Origin: Planctomycetia bacterium
GTDB lineage: Bacteria; Planctomycetota; Planctomycetia; Gemmatales; Gemmataceae
DNA: 64,000 nucleotides
Direction: 5' to 3'
Assembly: GCA_005786805.1 (NCBI GenBank)
Contig: SYCV01000255.1
Location: 1-64,000 of the forward strand
Shown here piece after piece: positions 17,972 through 28,222 of this stretch (position 1 is its first letter; the number at the start of each line of letters is the position of its first letter). The notes below the pieces were generated by a model. The model searched no databases. It saw nothing but the letters and a program-made list of their open reading frames with translations, and was not told where the DNA came from. Made by a program: the position numbers and the translations under genes.

Positions 17972-18781
17972 TCAAGAATGCATTACAAACCCACCATCCA
18001 CATTGATGGTCTGCCCAGTCACATGGATCGCCCTGCGCGATGATAGAAAAACAATCATGTCAGCAATTGCTTCAACGGTCTGCCATTTGCCCAGGGGGAC
18101 AATCGCTTTGATTTTTCTCAGCGACCATTCTTCATAACCAAGTTTATCAGCGGGCTTGGCCTGGTCACACCATGCTTTCCAAACCGATTTGTTCAATGGT
18201 GTTTGCACCATGCCCGGGCAAACGGTATTCACCCTGACCTGATAAGAGGCAAGATCTTTCGCAAGGCACTGGGCAAAATTAATGTTTGCCGCCTTTGAAG
18301 CGCTGTAGGGCGGATCCGTCTGTGAGCCCATCTGACCTGCGACCGATGAAATAAAAACCATTGAGCCATCTTTTTGCCCCATCATCACTGGGGCTATCGC
18401 ATGGGCAATATTAACCATGCCCATGATGTTAACTTCCAGCACTCTTGGCCAATCAGCGGGTTCAAGATTTGTGAAAGGGAATCCAAATTTTCCAGAACCA
18501 ATTGCAGCACAATGTACCAGGTGATCAACACGGCTAAAAACAGCCAATGTACTTTTCAATGCCTCGTTAACAGAAAAGATGTTTGTCACATCAACTTTTA
18601 ACCCGACAACTTTTACACCAAATTCATTGATTAAATCTTTTGCCAGGGAAAGCACATTATCAGAAAGATCCCATAAAAATAAATTAGCCCCCTCGCTGGC
18701 AAAAAGCCTGGCGGTTGCCAATCCGATGCCACTTGCACCGCCTGTCACTACCACAACTTTTTGATTAAGTCCAAGATCCAT
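17972..18781 (-). CDS. Short-chain dehydrogenase/reductase (SDR)
   Basis: A classical SDR of 269 residues. The cofactor motif TGGASGIG lies near the N-terminus (VVVVTGGASGIGLATARLF). An acidic residue after strand two (FLWDLSD) suggests NAD(H). The catalytic Ser is in VFISSVAGQMG and the Tyr-x3-Lys in YSASKAANINFAQ. The C-terminus VTGQTINVDGGFVMHS is typical. ATG 18781 is chosen over a TTG six bases earlier. It follows the M19 gene by 31 bases, probably in one transcript. The substrate cannot be predicted. Confidence 0.93.
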   Translation of the reverse strand: MDLGLNQKVVVVTGGASGIGLATARLFASEGANLFLWDLSDNVLSLAKDLINEFGVKVVGLKVDVTNIFSVNEALKSTLAVFSRVDHLVHCAAIGSGKFGFPFTNLEPADWPRVLEVNIMGMVNIAHAIAPVMMGQKDGSMVFISSVAGQMGSQTDPPYSASKAANINFAQCLAKDLASYQVRVNTVCPGMVQTPLNKSVWKAWCDQAKPADKLGYEEWSLRKIKAIVPLGKWQTVEAIADMIVFLSSRRAIHVTGQTINVDGGFVMHS

Positions 18782-18812
18782 AATCAATTTTCCAATATCA
18801 AAAAACTTTACT

Positions 18813-20195
18813 TCATACCAATGGTGGAAAGACTGGAAAAACAGCCTTGGCGACCCTCATCACATTACCACCGATGATTTTCTTAACATCCTCGTCGCGA
18901 TAGCCCCTCTGCACAAGTCCAACTGTGAATAATGGCCAGTTTGTCCAAGATATACTCTCCCTGGCAGATTCTGTTGCGGTAAGTGTCTCTTTGGGCCACA
19001 GAGATGCAAAGCGATCCCTAGACTTCCTACGCGGGGGTATTTTTACTGAATTATCCCCCGTGGGCCTTGATGAATAAGCCACATCTGTTCCTATAGCGAC
19101 ATGGTCTATTCCAACTTTTTTCACAATGTAATCAATGTGATCAAGAAACGCGGTTATATCACACTTGGCCCCAAGAAACTGCGAAATGCAACAAACACCC
19201 GCGTAACCACCGGAATCAGCCAGCGCTTTGAGAACCTCATCGGGCTTGCTACGAATATGATGGTGCAATCCCGCAGCGGTAGTATGACTCGCGACAACTG
19301 GCTTGGAACTTACCTTTGCAGCTTCAAGGCTTGTACGCCAACCGGAATGCGCAATATCAACCAAAACCCCCTGCTTATTCATTTCAGCGACAGCCCTTCT
19401 GCCAAAATCACTCAAACCACCATTTGCAGTTTCAGCACAACCATCACCCAGCATGTTACGACGCTGATAAGTGACATGCATCATACGGATGCCCATCTGA
19501 AAAAACACACGAATGTACCTGAGTTCTTCTTCAACTGAATTCCAATCTTGAGGAAGAGGCACTCCGTTACCTGTTAGATAAAGACAATGACGACCTGATT
19601 TTTTCACCGACTCAATATCCGATGGAGTGACAGCCTTGGAAAGAAAAGATTTCAACATGTCGGTGAGGAAAGTAAAACGGGCAAGTCTTTTGACCAAACG
19701 CTGGGGATGCTGGCACTCTTCTCCCGCGTTCTGATAAATACAGGTAACCCCCGAGGCTCGAAAAGCCATCATTAATTCCTCGCGCTCCCTCAAATCTGAA
19801 ACAGCACGAGTCATCCCCATATCCTCGGTAACATCCTGAAGTTCAATATCGGAGGCGCCCTCTTCAATCATCTTTGCAAGAAGCATAGGGTCGTTTGCAG
19901 CACGGGGAGAAAATGCGTAACCATCAAACACCAATGATTCGGAATGCAACTTCAAGCCATGCTCAAGTTGCTTTGGCGTGGGTTTAAGAATATCCAGGCA
20001 AATTTGCCTGGCTCTAGAAATTGACTTATTTTCTCGAATCAACTCATCAATTCTGGAATTTTCCAGTGGATTGGAATCACCCGCCTTGGAAAAATCCGCC
20101 ATAGAAAATGCTGCAGCGCCAAATGCGGTAGCTTTAAGCAATGAACGCCTTGTATTTGCAGTGGAATTTTCATCTTTTCTTCTTTGGGATGCCAT
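18813..20195 (-). CDS. M19 (membrane dipeptidase) family protein lacking several zinc ligands
   Basis: A 460-residue protein with a twin-arginine type signal (NTRRSLLKATAFGAAAFSMADF). The M19 fold is clear: GLSDFGRRAVAEMNKQG, then VDIAHSG (His283), VVASHTT (His304) and HVAIGTDVAY (Asp371), equivalent to His198, His219 and Asp288 of renal dipeptidase. The N-terminal HxD pair, normally DGHnD, reads DGYAF at 91-95. The bridging Glu region (usually EGG) reads LTGNGVPL. So the first zinc site appears lost, and catalysis would differ or be absent. AAAGGAG precedes the ATG. It is co-directional with the SDR. Confidence 0.85.
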   Translation of the reverse strand: MASQRRKDENSTANTRRSLLKATAFGAAAFSMADFSKAGDSNPLENSRIDELIRENKSISRARQICLDILKPTPKQLEHGLKLHSESLVFDGYAFSPRAANDPMLLAKMIEEGASDIELQDVTEDMGMTRAVSDLREREELMMAFRASGVTCIYQNAGEECQHPQRLVKRLARFTFLTDMLKSFLSKAVTPSDIESVKKSGRHCLYLTGNGVPLPQDWNSVEEELRYIRVFFQMGIRMMHVTYQRRNMLGDGCAETANGGLSDFGRRAVAEMNKQGVLVDIAHSGWRTSLEAAKVSSKPVVASHTTAAGLHHHIRSKPDEVLKALADSGGYAGVCCISQFLGAKCDITAFLDHIDYIVKKVGIDHVAIGTDVAYSSRPTGDNSVKIPPRRKSRDRFASLWPKETLTATESARESISWTNWPLFTVGLVQRGYRDEDVKKIIGGNVMRVAKAVFPVFPPLV

Positions 20196-20353
20196 ACCAA
20201 CTCCTTTATGCGCTTTGATTACAATTACTTTAGCCGAACAACAACCTCACATCCTTATTAATTCCCATAACTAAACTAACTGGATTGGTACCGATATGAT
20301 TTTCTGTTAAGATACGGTTAATTCAAAAGCACTTGCCTCATTTTAACAAAGCC

Positions 20354-20929
20354 ATGAAAACATTATATTCAACACTGCTTCTTTTAATCTTCGGAGGCGT
20401 TTTTCTCATGGCCGATGAAAAAAACAGGTTATTATTCAATTTTGATAGTCCTGCAATCGAAAAGACATGGGTAACCGTAAATGACAATGTTATGGGTGGC
20501 GTTTCTGATGGAAATTTCAAAATAACCAATGAAAAAGCCCTCTTCTTTTATGGTAACCTCTCACTTGAAAACAATGGTGGCTTTGCTTCCGTGAGAAGCA
20601 TCCCAACCAAGCTGGCATTAAAGAAAAATGATTCGATATCATTCCAAGCCAAAGGTGATGGCAGGGAATACACGATAAATCTCTACACCAACAAGAGACT
20701 TACCGCATTTTCATATCGCCAAGCTTTTCAAACCAAAAAAGGAGAATGGCTTGATTTAAGTTTTCCATTGTCAAAGTTTGTCGCAACTTCCTTTGGACGA
20801 ACCATCCCAAATTCTCCACCTGTAAATTCTGAGGAGATTGAATCTATCGGATTCATGCTGGGAGATAAAAAATCTGGAACATTTGAAATAACATTCAAAA
20901 ATATAACTATAAGGCAAGGGAGTGAATGA
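20354..20929 (+). CDS. CIA30-family exported protein
   Basis: A 191-residue protein with a signal peptide (MKTLYSTLLLLIFGGVFLMA) followed by a complete CIA30 domain, a galactose-binding-like beta sandwich first known from complex I assembly factor NDUFAF1. Recognisable motifs are WVTVNDNVMGGVSDG, NGGFASVRS and SIGFMLGDKKSGTFEI. In bacteria such proteins are secreted or periplasmic and of unknown function. The TTG-initiated extension upstream is not supported. It converges on the kinase gene with only 8 bases between stops. Confidence 0.85.
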   Translation: MKTLYSTLLLLIFGGVFLMADEKNRLLFNFDSPAIEKTWVTVNDNVMGGVSDGNFKITNEKALFFYGNLSLENNGGFASVRSIPTKLALKKNDSISFQAKGDGREYTINLYTNKRLTAFSYRQAFQTKKGEWLDLSFPLSKFVATSFGRTIPNSPPVNSEEIESIGFMLGDKKSGTFEITFKNITIRQGSE

Positions 20930-20937
20930 CTTAAAAA

Positions 20938-23900
20938 TCAAGGGAGAAGGGAACGCACCATCCTCAATCCACGGCTATTGCTTCGATCATCAGGCTTTGC
21001 GTTATGACGATCAGCACTTCTCACAGCACTTATTTCGCTGTAAAAACAGCCGCTTCTCAGACACCGCGAGATATTGCTTGAAATATTCCTATCCTGTAAT
21101 TGCATGAAAAAGTCCTCATCTTCCCCTTTCAGATCATAATAACCTTCATAAATGTCAAGACACCATTCAAAGGCATTTCCACCAGTATCGAACAAACCGA
21201 AATCATTAGGCCTTAAAGTGCCCACGGGCCAAAGCTGATTCTGTGAATTCCCTGCGAAAAAACCATAACGATCCAATAAACGATAATCTGATCCATGGTA
21301 AAAGGCTTTTGTGGAACCTCCACGGTGAAAATACTCAAATTCCGCCTCAGTAGGCATCCTATATCCTTTTTTCTTGAGTGGCTCATCAACTATCTTCATC
21401 CCTTGATCATATAAACCTTCTTCATTTGGCAAATAAACACAATCTTCCTTGGAAAATTCTTTTTCGGTCAGAAGATTACAATACCGGGCGCAATCATACC
21501 AAGAAATACAACACATTGCGGTGTCCGGGGTTTTAGCATATTTCTCTATGTACCTTTGCTCTGGAATCAATGCCAAAAACTCATTAATGGTCACTTCCTT
21601 CTGGCCAACAGCAATTGATTTCGAAATATACCTTGGGTGATATTCCTCAGAATCATAGCGTAACGGTTCATCATAAGGGGAACCCATCGTATACCTGACG
21701 GGCCCACCAACAACAACAAAAGTCTGACCCATGGAATTAACAAACCATTTTTTCTCAATATTTGGTTTTGATTTTAGGACCTCAATTATCCGATCACACT
21801 CCTTTTCCAAACCCCACCGTTTTCTCAACAACCAATCCAGAGCGCCATGTAAACCGGAATCAGGATTATTCAGATACATATCCAGAAACATCCCAGACCA
21901 ATCATTCCTGGCTTTCGCGTCAACCGATTCCAAACTCAAATCTCCGAGGGCAATGACCAATGATCTTTTTGAAGCGATATCGGAAGTCTTTTTAATTTGA
22001 TCCATGATCCGGGAAGGCGCGACATTCAAGCAACCCAGCATCAACATGCATTTGCTTTTAGCTGTCAGATCGGATGAAAAAACAGAAAACCCGGAATCAT
22101 CCCCAAGCGAAATTTGAATAGCCGCGGCGACCCCCTGCCGATCTTGGAATCTTAAATCCTGCTCAAAACCAGCACCAAGATATGACTCCGATCTTGTTTT
22201 TCTCACAATTTGCAGCATTTCATTTTTCAAGGGCAACATCTTTTCCATTATCAAAATTGCATTTTGAGGTTCACAGGCCAACATCAAGTCAAACAACTTT
22301 GAACAATCATTCCGGACAAATTCCGAGCAAAGTGCAGTGGCAAAATATCTCTCTGAAGCGACATTTTCCTTACGAGCAATTTTCGGCAATAATAAAGGAT
22401 ACAATTTGTCACCCAAAGGCCGGTATACCTCAATCCAATCGGACAACAACAATTTGTTTTCGGCGATTAATTTCTCACATATTTTCGGCAAATAATCCAC
22501 AAGACCAGAATTATCTGGGTCCCAAATAGCAAGGGCACCAGCGATCCTTAACAATCCATCGGAATCAACCACTTTGATCTTATCCAAGACGATATCAACC
22601 AATGGCTTCTTGAATGGTTCCAGCCTTTTTATAATAACAAGTAAATTTGAGACCTTTGCATTCAACATATGATCACAAAGTTCAATATTAAGCTGTGGAT
22701 CCTGACCTCTAAGCCCTAGGATGGCATTGACTCTTCTTGGATCAGTTTTATCCATCATCTCTAGTTCCTGGTGATAAATAGATGATGTACGAGAAATAAA
22801 CTCATCAGATTTCTCCAGCGCCTTTAAAAGAGCTTTACCCTCCGCGAACAATACGCCGGAAACCACGGCTTTGGCTTTTCCATCCAAATCTTTCTCATTT
22901 CCACGATGAATCAACCAGACTGAAAAACTTAAGAGAATTATAACCGCAACCAAAAATACACCGATCCACCTTCGGTTTAGGCCGACATTTTTAGGAGCAT
23001 CTGATTTGATTTGGGAATCACAATACGACTTTAAATCAACTGAAAATTCTCTTGCTGTGGCATACCGATCCTCCCTGTTTTTAGATAGTGCCTTTAGGCA
23101 TATGCGATCAACTTCAGAGGGAACTTCGGAATTGATCCTTGAAGGGGGAGAAATATCAGCTTTCGTTACTTTCTCAACTATTTCAGCAAGGCTGCCTCCG
23201 GTAAAAAGCCTTTTTCCTGTGATCAACTCATAAAAAACCACACCCATGCTGAAAACATCAGACCTGCAATCAATTTGATTGCCCTGAGCCTGTTCGGGAC
23301 TCATGTAAGCTGGAGTCCCGTTCAAATCCGAATCGCCAATTGAAAACGAGACCTTAAGTGCCAACCCAAAATCCGCCACATGCGGTTTTCCAGTTTGGTC
23401 GACCAAAATGTTATCAGGCTTTATATCCCGGTGAACCAAACCCTTCTCGTGCGCATGACCCAAGGCCTCCGCAACTGAAATTATTAGTGAAATTGATTCC
23501 TGCAAGGAAAATCTAACAAGCTTCACTTTATCCGCAAGGCTGTATCCATCGATGAATTTTGAAATAAAAAACACATCATCGTTATCCGTGTTTCCTGCAT
23601 CGTAAACGGGAACAATATGAGGGTGATCCAACCCGGCTAAAATCCGGGCTTCCTCGAAAAATATTTCCCAGCGTTCCTGCTCTTTGAAGGATTTTTTTGC
23701 GACTTTGATGGCAACCAACCTATCCAACTTTTCATCTCTTGCAAGGAAAACCCTGCCAAAAGAACCTTCGCCGATCTGCCTTTCAACCCTGTAGCGTCCG
23801 AGAATAAACTTGGATTGATTAGGATTAAAGTTCTCAATAAGACTTGAGCCTGACATTGATTCAATGCCAGATATAGACTGTAATCCAATCGAACTACTTC

Positions 23901-23976
23901 GAATGATGGTTTCATCGAAAGCAAAACCTGACTTTTTGCTATCCTCAGTTGAACAAATTTTTGACTTGTCATTCAT
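20938..23976 (-). CDS. Ser/Thr protein kinase fused to a SUMF1-like (FGE-type) domain
   Basis: A 1012-residue transmembrane protein. The Hanks-type kinase spans about 61-320, with the glycine loop IGEGSFGRV, Lys91, HRD 182-184, DFG at 202-204 and GTPAYMSPEQAQ, so it should be active. A membrane helix lies at 337-357. A helical region follows, and the C-terminal 250 residues form a SUMF1/C-type-lectin-like domain (YTMGSPYDEP, GYRMPTEAEFEYFHRGG, GGNAFEWCLDIYEG, SRGLRMVRS). The paired catalytic cysteines of sulfatase-activating enzyme are not seen, so this domain is probably a binding or sensor module. No nearby substrate is evident. Confidence 0.92.
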   Translation of the reverse strand: MNDKSKICSTEDSKKSGFAFDETIIRSSSIGLQSISGIESMSGSSLIENFNPNQSKFILGRYRVERQIGEGSFGRVFLARDEKLDRLVAIKVAKKSFKEQERWEIFFEEARILAGLDHPHIVPVYDAGNTDNDDVFFISKFIDGYSLADKVKLVRFSLQESISLIISVAEALGHAHEKGLVHRDIKPDNILVDQTGKPHVADFGLALKVSFSIGDSDLNGTPAYMSPEQAQGNQIDCRSDVFSMGVVFYELITGKRLFTGGSLAEIVEKVTKADISPPSRINSEVPSEVDRICLKALSKNREDRYATAREFSVDLKSYCDSQIKSDAPKNVGLNRRWIGVFLVAVIILLSFSVWLIHRGNEKDLDGKAKAVVSGVLFAEGKALLKALEKSDEFISRTSSIYHQELEMMDKTDPRRVNAILGLRGQDPQLNIELCDHMLNAKVSNLLVIIKRLEPFKKPLVDIVLDKIKVVDSDGLLRIAGALAIWDPDNSGLVDYLPKICEKLIAENKLLLSDWIEVYRPLGDKLYPLLLPKIARKENVASERYFATALCSEFVRNDCSKLFDLMLACEPQNAILIMEKMLPLKNEMLQIVRKTRSESYLGAGFEQDLRFQDRQGVAAAIQISLGDDSGFSVFSSDLTAKSKCMLMLGCLNVAPSRIMDQIKKTSDIASKRSLVIALGDLSLESVDAKARNDWSGMFLDMYLNNPDSGLHGALDWLLRKRWGLEKECDRIIEVLKSKPNIEKKWFVNSMGQTFVVVGGPVRYTMGSPYDEPLRYDSEEYHPRYISKSIAVGQKEVTINEFLALIPEQRYIEKYAKTPDTAMCCISWYDCARYCNLLTEKEFSKEDCVYLPNEEGLYDQGMKIVDEPLKKKGYRMPTEAEFEYFHRGGSTKAFYHGSDYRLLDRYGFFAGNSQNQLWPVGTLRPNDFGLFDTGGNAFEWCLDIYEGYYDLKGEDEDFFMQLQDRNISSNISRCLRSGCFYSEISAVRSADRHNAKPDDRSNSRGLRMVRSLLP

Positions 23977-24219
23977 CCAACTGACTCCAGCATCAGTTAT
24001 TTAAAGATAAACAATTTCAAGACAGACTATTGACTGACTAGTAGTTGATTGACAATTGTAACTTAAAACAATTAAAACACCCAGTTAAAACAGTTCAAGG
24101 TCAGCAGTCACACAATCCTTAATCTTTTTTTCATAATTGCAATTTGTGCTACCATGGGGCGTTTTCATGGTTTATGTTTCAATAGAGGATATTTTAAATT
24201 TAAAAATGGAATCGTTTTA

Positions 24220-25683
24220 ATGCGTATCAACAGAATACTTTTTTTACTTCTGGCCATTTCTTTGATGTGGACTACAAAACTTTTTGCTGAAGATTTTGGC
24301 GAATCCTTATTCGAAAGTATCACTAGCCGTGAAGATATCTCATGGAATCTAGCTAAAAAAATCTGGGACTTTGCTGAACCAGGGTATCTTGAAAAGCAAT
24401 CTTCAAAACTACTTGAGGATTACCTTTCCAAGGAAGGCTTTGTCATTAAAAAATCTGTGGCGGGTATACCCACAGCCTTCACAGCTACCATGGGTTCAGG
24501 AAAACCCATCATAGCGATTTTGGGAGAGTATGACGCCCTTCCTGAGCTTTCACAAGAATCTGTGCCTTTTCGAAAAGCCAGGGATGTTGGTAATGGTTAC
24601 GGTCAAGCCTGCGGCCATCATTTATTTGGTGTAGCTTCGGCAAATGCCGCGATAGCAATAGGCGAAGCCATCAAGGCTGGAAAGATAAAAGGCACGGTAA
24701 GATTTTATGGCTGTCCCGCGGAAGAAGGTGGCGCTGCAAAGGCCGTCATGGTGAGAGAAGGATTGTTTAATGATGTTGATATAGCCCTTCATTGGCATCC
24801 TGGAAGTCGTAATGCCGCCGGAGATTCCTCTTGCCTCGCCCGGGTCGCGGTAAAATTTCGATTTCATGGCCAAGCAGCCCATGCGGCAGGGTCACCTGAA
24901 AAGGGTCGATCCGCACTCGATGGTCTTTTACTCGCAATTCACGCGATTGAATTAATGCGAGAACACACTCCTGAAGGCACAAGGCTTCACCACACCATCA
25001 CATCCGGTGGAGGAGCCGCAAATGTTGTTCCTGAATTTGCCGAAGGCTTTTTTTATGTAAGGCATCCCAAGGCGGAAGTTGTCAAGACACTATGGCCAAG
25101 ATTGTTAAAGTGCGCTCAAGGCGCAGCGCTAGCGACAGAGACCAGGCTTGAAGTGGTTCCCCTTGGTGGCACCATGGAAATTCTTCCCAACGACACGCTG
25201 GCGAATGTGACCAGAAAAAACCTTATTTCCTTGAACAATATTGATTACAACAAAGATGAAATGGCTTTTGCCCTTCGTATCCGGGAAACTTTCCCAGACA
25301 AAAACATTCCAATCGAATCCCTAAGAGATGTGCAAAATCTCTCAGGCAAGACAACCATGGGTTCGACTGATGTCGGAGATGTTTCATGGATAGTCCCGAC
25401 CACGGGATTCAGTGCTGCAACCTGGGTTCCCGGAACACCCGGCCATTCCTGGCAAGCGGTGGCATGCGGAGGAACCACCATAGGCAAAAAAGGAATGATG
25501 CTCGCATCAAAGGTGCTTGCGGCAACGGCAAAGGATCTTTTTGAATCCCCGGAACTGATTCAGAAAGCCAAGGAGGAACTAGCCAGGAAACTGGAGGGTA
25601 AAAAGTATGATCCATTATTGGAAAAAGAGCAAAAGCCTCCATTGGATTACCGCCTGCCGGGCAAGCGATCAAGTTCTGAATAA
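24220..25683 (+). CDS. M20-family amidohydrolase (AbgB-like), exported
   Basis: A 487-residue protein starting with a signal peptide (RILFLLLAISLMWTTKLFA). It is a peptidase M20D/aminoacylase-type metallohydrolase most like AbgB, the catalytic subunit of p-aminobenzoyl-glutamate hydrolase. Likely metal residues are Cys/His in QACGHHLFG, the Glu pair in CPAEEGG, His in ALHWHPGS and a distal His in PGTPGHSWQ. The dimerisation domain carries FHGQAAHAAGSPEKGRSALD. The export signal is unusual for the cytosolic AbgB and suggests acting on envelope or environmental N-acyl amino acids. An in-frame extension upstream to 24154 is unlikely. Confidence 0.9.
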   Translation: MRINRILFLLLAISLMWTTKLFAEDFGESLFESITSREDISWNLAKKIWDFAEPGYLEKQSSKLLEDYLSKEGFVIKKSVAGIPTAFTATMGSGKPIIAILGEYDALPELSQESVPFRKARDVGNGYGQACGHHLFGVASANAAIAIGEAIKAGKIKGTVRFYGCPAEEGGAAKAVMVREGLFNDVDIALHWHPGSRNAAGDSSCLARVAVKFRFHGQAAHAAGSPEKGRSALDGLLLAIHAIELMREHTPEGTRLHHTITSGGGAANVVPEFAEGFFYVRHPKAEVVKTLWPRLLKCAQGAALATETRLEVVPLGGTMEILPNDTLANVTRKNLISLNNIDYNKDEMAFALRIRETFPDKNIPIESLRDVQNLSGKTTMGSTDVGDVSWIVPTTGFSAATWVPGTPGHSWQAVACGGTTIGKKGMMLASKVLAATAKDLFESPELIQKAKEELARKLEGKKYDPLLEKEQKPPLDYRLPGKRSSSE

Positions 25684-25812
25684 TCAAGACATTAAGGATT
25701 TATCGATTGTATTCAATTTAAAATGAACAGATAATAAACAACTGAAAATAATCGCCAGGGCATTTTAAATACCATTGAATTCATGGTTTTAAAAGATTTA
25801 TGGATTTTATAA

Positions 25813-28206
25813 ATGCGCTTTTTTAAGACACAAATGATTCTTTTGATTTTATTCACATCTATTTCTCAAAGTTCGGAAGAATTATCACAAAAAAATCCAG
25901 AAAATCTAGAATCGAATGTTTATGCCTCCCTCAAAGTTTATTGCCATTCATGTCATTCACAAACAACCAAAAATAAAAATGGAAATTTCAAACTTGAGCA
26001 ACTTACTTCTGATTTTTCCAATCCCAAAACCAGGGAAGCTTGGTTGCTAATTGTTGAAAGAATAAAATCAGGCGAGATGCCACCAAAAGAAAAACCAAAA
26101 CCTTCGAAAAAAGAAATTGAAGAAATCTTCAATTGGGTCCAATCATGTGTGAAAATCGCAGATTCAACTCAATCAATTGATGGCCGCGTGGTTCTTCGAA
26201 GACTCAATAACACCGAATATGAAAATACCTTGCGAGACTTGCTTGGTGTTCCCTTGGAATTGAAAGCGATACTCCCACAGGATGGAACCGCCAATGGTTT
26301 CGACAATATTGGAGAGGCCTTGCACACATCATCATTCCTGATGGATAAATATTTGGAAGGTGCGGATATCGCTTTGAAAGCCTCAATTGCGAATTTTCCA
26401 CAACCACCCCTTTTTAAAAAACAATACAGCCTTAAAGACATGCACCCTGTAAAAACCACGACAGAAAAAGTTTTCAGAAATAAAGAAGATGGGACAGTGG
26501 TTTGTTTTTCCTCATCACCATGGCAAGCCGTCACCTTGTCCTCTTTCTATCCTGCCGACAGGGGTAGATATAAATTTCGAATTTCAGCATCGGGCGTTCA
26601 AAGCAATGGTAAACCAGTGGTTTACAGGGTTGATGCTGGAACCATGTGGATGAATGGAAAAAGTGAGTTGGTGGGATACTTTGATGCCCCTGCGGATAAT
26701 CCAACCATTCTTGAATTCACATGGGACTTGGAACCTCGTGGAACCATCCGAATCCTTCCCTATGGTCTGGCAAATTCCCAATCTGTTAACAAAATTGGAG
26801 CTGACTCCTATGATGGACCGGGGCTGGCAATCCAATGGGTTGAAGTTGAAGGACCTATTTATGAATCCTGGCCTCCACCCAGCCACCAGCGTATCTTTGG
26901 TGATCTCCCAACAAAACCTGCTCCAATCTACAATTTCAGCAAGCGTGTTGAAATTTCATCCACCAACCCCGAGTTTGATGCGGAAAAAATAATTCGAAAC
27001 TTTGCCAAAAAAGCTTTTCGAAGGACAATAACCACCGAGGAGATCCAACCATATCTAAGTCTTGTCAAAACCCGACTGGATGAAAAATATTCATTCGAAC
27101 AAGCTATCCGGGTCGGTTTAATGGCAATCCTGGTCTCCAAGGACTTTCTTTTTCTTCAAGAAAAGCGTGGCAAACTCGATAATTTTGCAATCGCGAATCG
27201 ACTATCCTATTTTCTATGGAGCACCATGCCGGATGAGGAACTCTTGGAACTTGCGGAACAAAAGAAACTTAACGATCCGGAAGTCCTGCGTGCCCAAGTT
27301 GAGCGAATGCTGAAAAACCCCAAAGCTTCTTCCTTCACAAAGAATTTCACAGGGCAATGGCTTAACCTCAGGGAAATAGACGCCACAATCCCCAGCCAGA
27401 TCATTTATCCCCATTATGATGAAATGCTCAAGGCATCCATGCTTAGGGAAACCTACCTTTTTTTTGAGGAGGTTCTCAAAAATGATTTAAGTATAACCAA
27501 CTTCATCGCATCTGATTTCTCTATGCTAAATGGAAGACTTGCCAAGCATTACAACATACCTGGTGTTGATGGATGGGAATTTCGAAAAGTGCAACTTCCA
27601 AAAGACAGCCATCGGGGCGGTCTTCTAACAATGGCCAGTGTTTTAAAAGTTACAGCAAATGGGACATACACTTCCCCAATACTTCGTGGTTCGTGGGTGC
27701 TTGAAAGAATCCTCGGAACACCGCCTCCCCGCCCTCCTGAGGGTATCTCTGCTGTCGAACCAGACATACGCGGAGCAACAACCATAAGGGAACAACTTTC
27801 AAAGCACAGATCCATGGAATCCTGCGCTTCATGTCATACCAAAATCGACCCTCTCGGCTTTGCAATGGAAAGCTACGATGTTATTGGCGGCTGGCGGGAT
27901 TATTATGTGCTTGATGGCAGACCCGCTTATTTCCGCCAAGGTCGCAAAATCGATCCTTCAGATGTACTTCCCGACGGCAGAAAATTTGCCAACATCGATG
28001 AATTGAAACTTCTTCTATTGGAAGACAAAAACCTAATAACCCGAGCGCTCACTGAGCGTTTGGTCACTTATGCCACCGGGGCCCCAATAAAAAAGATCGA
28101 CCAATCCGGCATAGATAAGATCATTGCAAAAATCGGGGAAAAGGGCCATGGATTCAAATCATTAATACACGAGATAGTCGCGAGCGATTTCTTTCTTAAC
28201 AAGTAA
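25813..28206 (+). CDS. DUF1592-type planctomycete cytochrome (DUF1587/1592/1588/1585)
   Basis: A 797-residue exported protein. After a signal peptide (TQMILLILFTSISQS) come a haem motif CHSCH near residue 45, DUF1587 (VVLRRLNNTEYENTLRDLLGV), a beta-rich insertion, DUF1592 (NRLSYFLWSTMPDEELLELA), DUF1588 (ILRGSWVLERILGTPPPRPP with CASCHTKIDPLGF) and DUF1585 (LTERLVTYATGAP). The order is the family standard. It is followed after 16 bases by the DUF1552 gene, its usual partner. No clear Shine-Dalgarno lies before ATG 25813; an internal ATG 21 bases on is an alternative. Probably a di-haem envelope redox protein. Confidence 0.92.
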   Translation: MRFFKTQMILLILFTSISQSSEELSQKNPENLESNVYASLKVYCHSCHSQTTKNKNGNFKLEQLTSDFSNPKTREAWLLIVERIKSGEMPPKEKPKPSKKEIEEIFNWVQSCVKIADSTQSIDGRVVLRRLNNTEYENTLRDLLGVPLELKAILPQDGTANGFDNIGEALHTSSFLMDKYLEGADIALKASIANFPQPPLFKKQYSLKDMHPVKTTTEKVFRNKEDGTVVCFSSSPWQAVTLSSFYPADRGRYKFRISASGVQSNGKPVVYRVDAGTMWMNGKSELVGYFDAPADNPTILEFTWDLEPRGTIRILPYGLANSQSVNKIGADSYDGPGLAIQWVEVEGPIYESWPPPSHQRIFGDLPTKPAPIYNFSKRVEISSTNPEFDAEKIIRNFAKKAFRRTITTEEIQPYLSLVKTRLDEKYSFEQAIRVGLMAILVSKDFLFLQEKRGKLDNFAIANRLSYFLWSTMPDEELLELAEQKKLNDPEVLRAQVERMLKNPKASSFTKNFTGQWLNLREIDATIPSQIIYPHYDEMLKASMLRETYLFFEEVLKNDLSITNFIASDFSMLNGRLAKHYNIPGVDGWEFRKVQLPKDSHRGGLLTMASVLKVTANGTYTSPILRGSWVLERILGTPPPRPPEGISAVEPDIRGATTIREQLSKHRSMESCASCHTKIDPLGFAMESYDVIGGWRDYYVLDGRPAYFRQGRKIDPSDVLPDGRKFANIDELKLLLLEDKNLITRALTERLVTYATGAPIKKIDQSGIDKIIAKIGEKGHGFKSLIHEIVASDFFLNK

Positions 28207-28222
28207 CCAGGTGAATTCAAAC

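Noticed and set aside
25771-25787. Short hairpin ACCAT/ATGGT before the DUF1592 gene as a terminator
   Set aside because: A 5-bp stem is too short to support a terminator call, although Ts follow.
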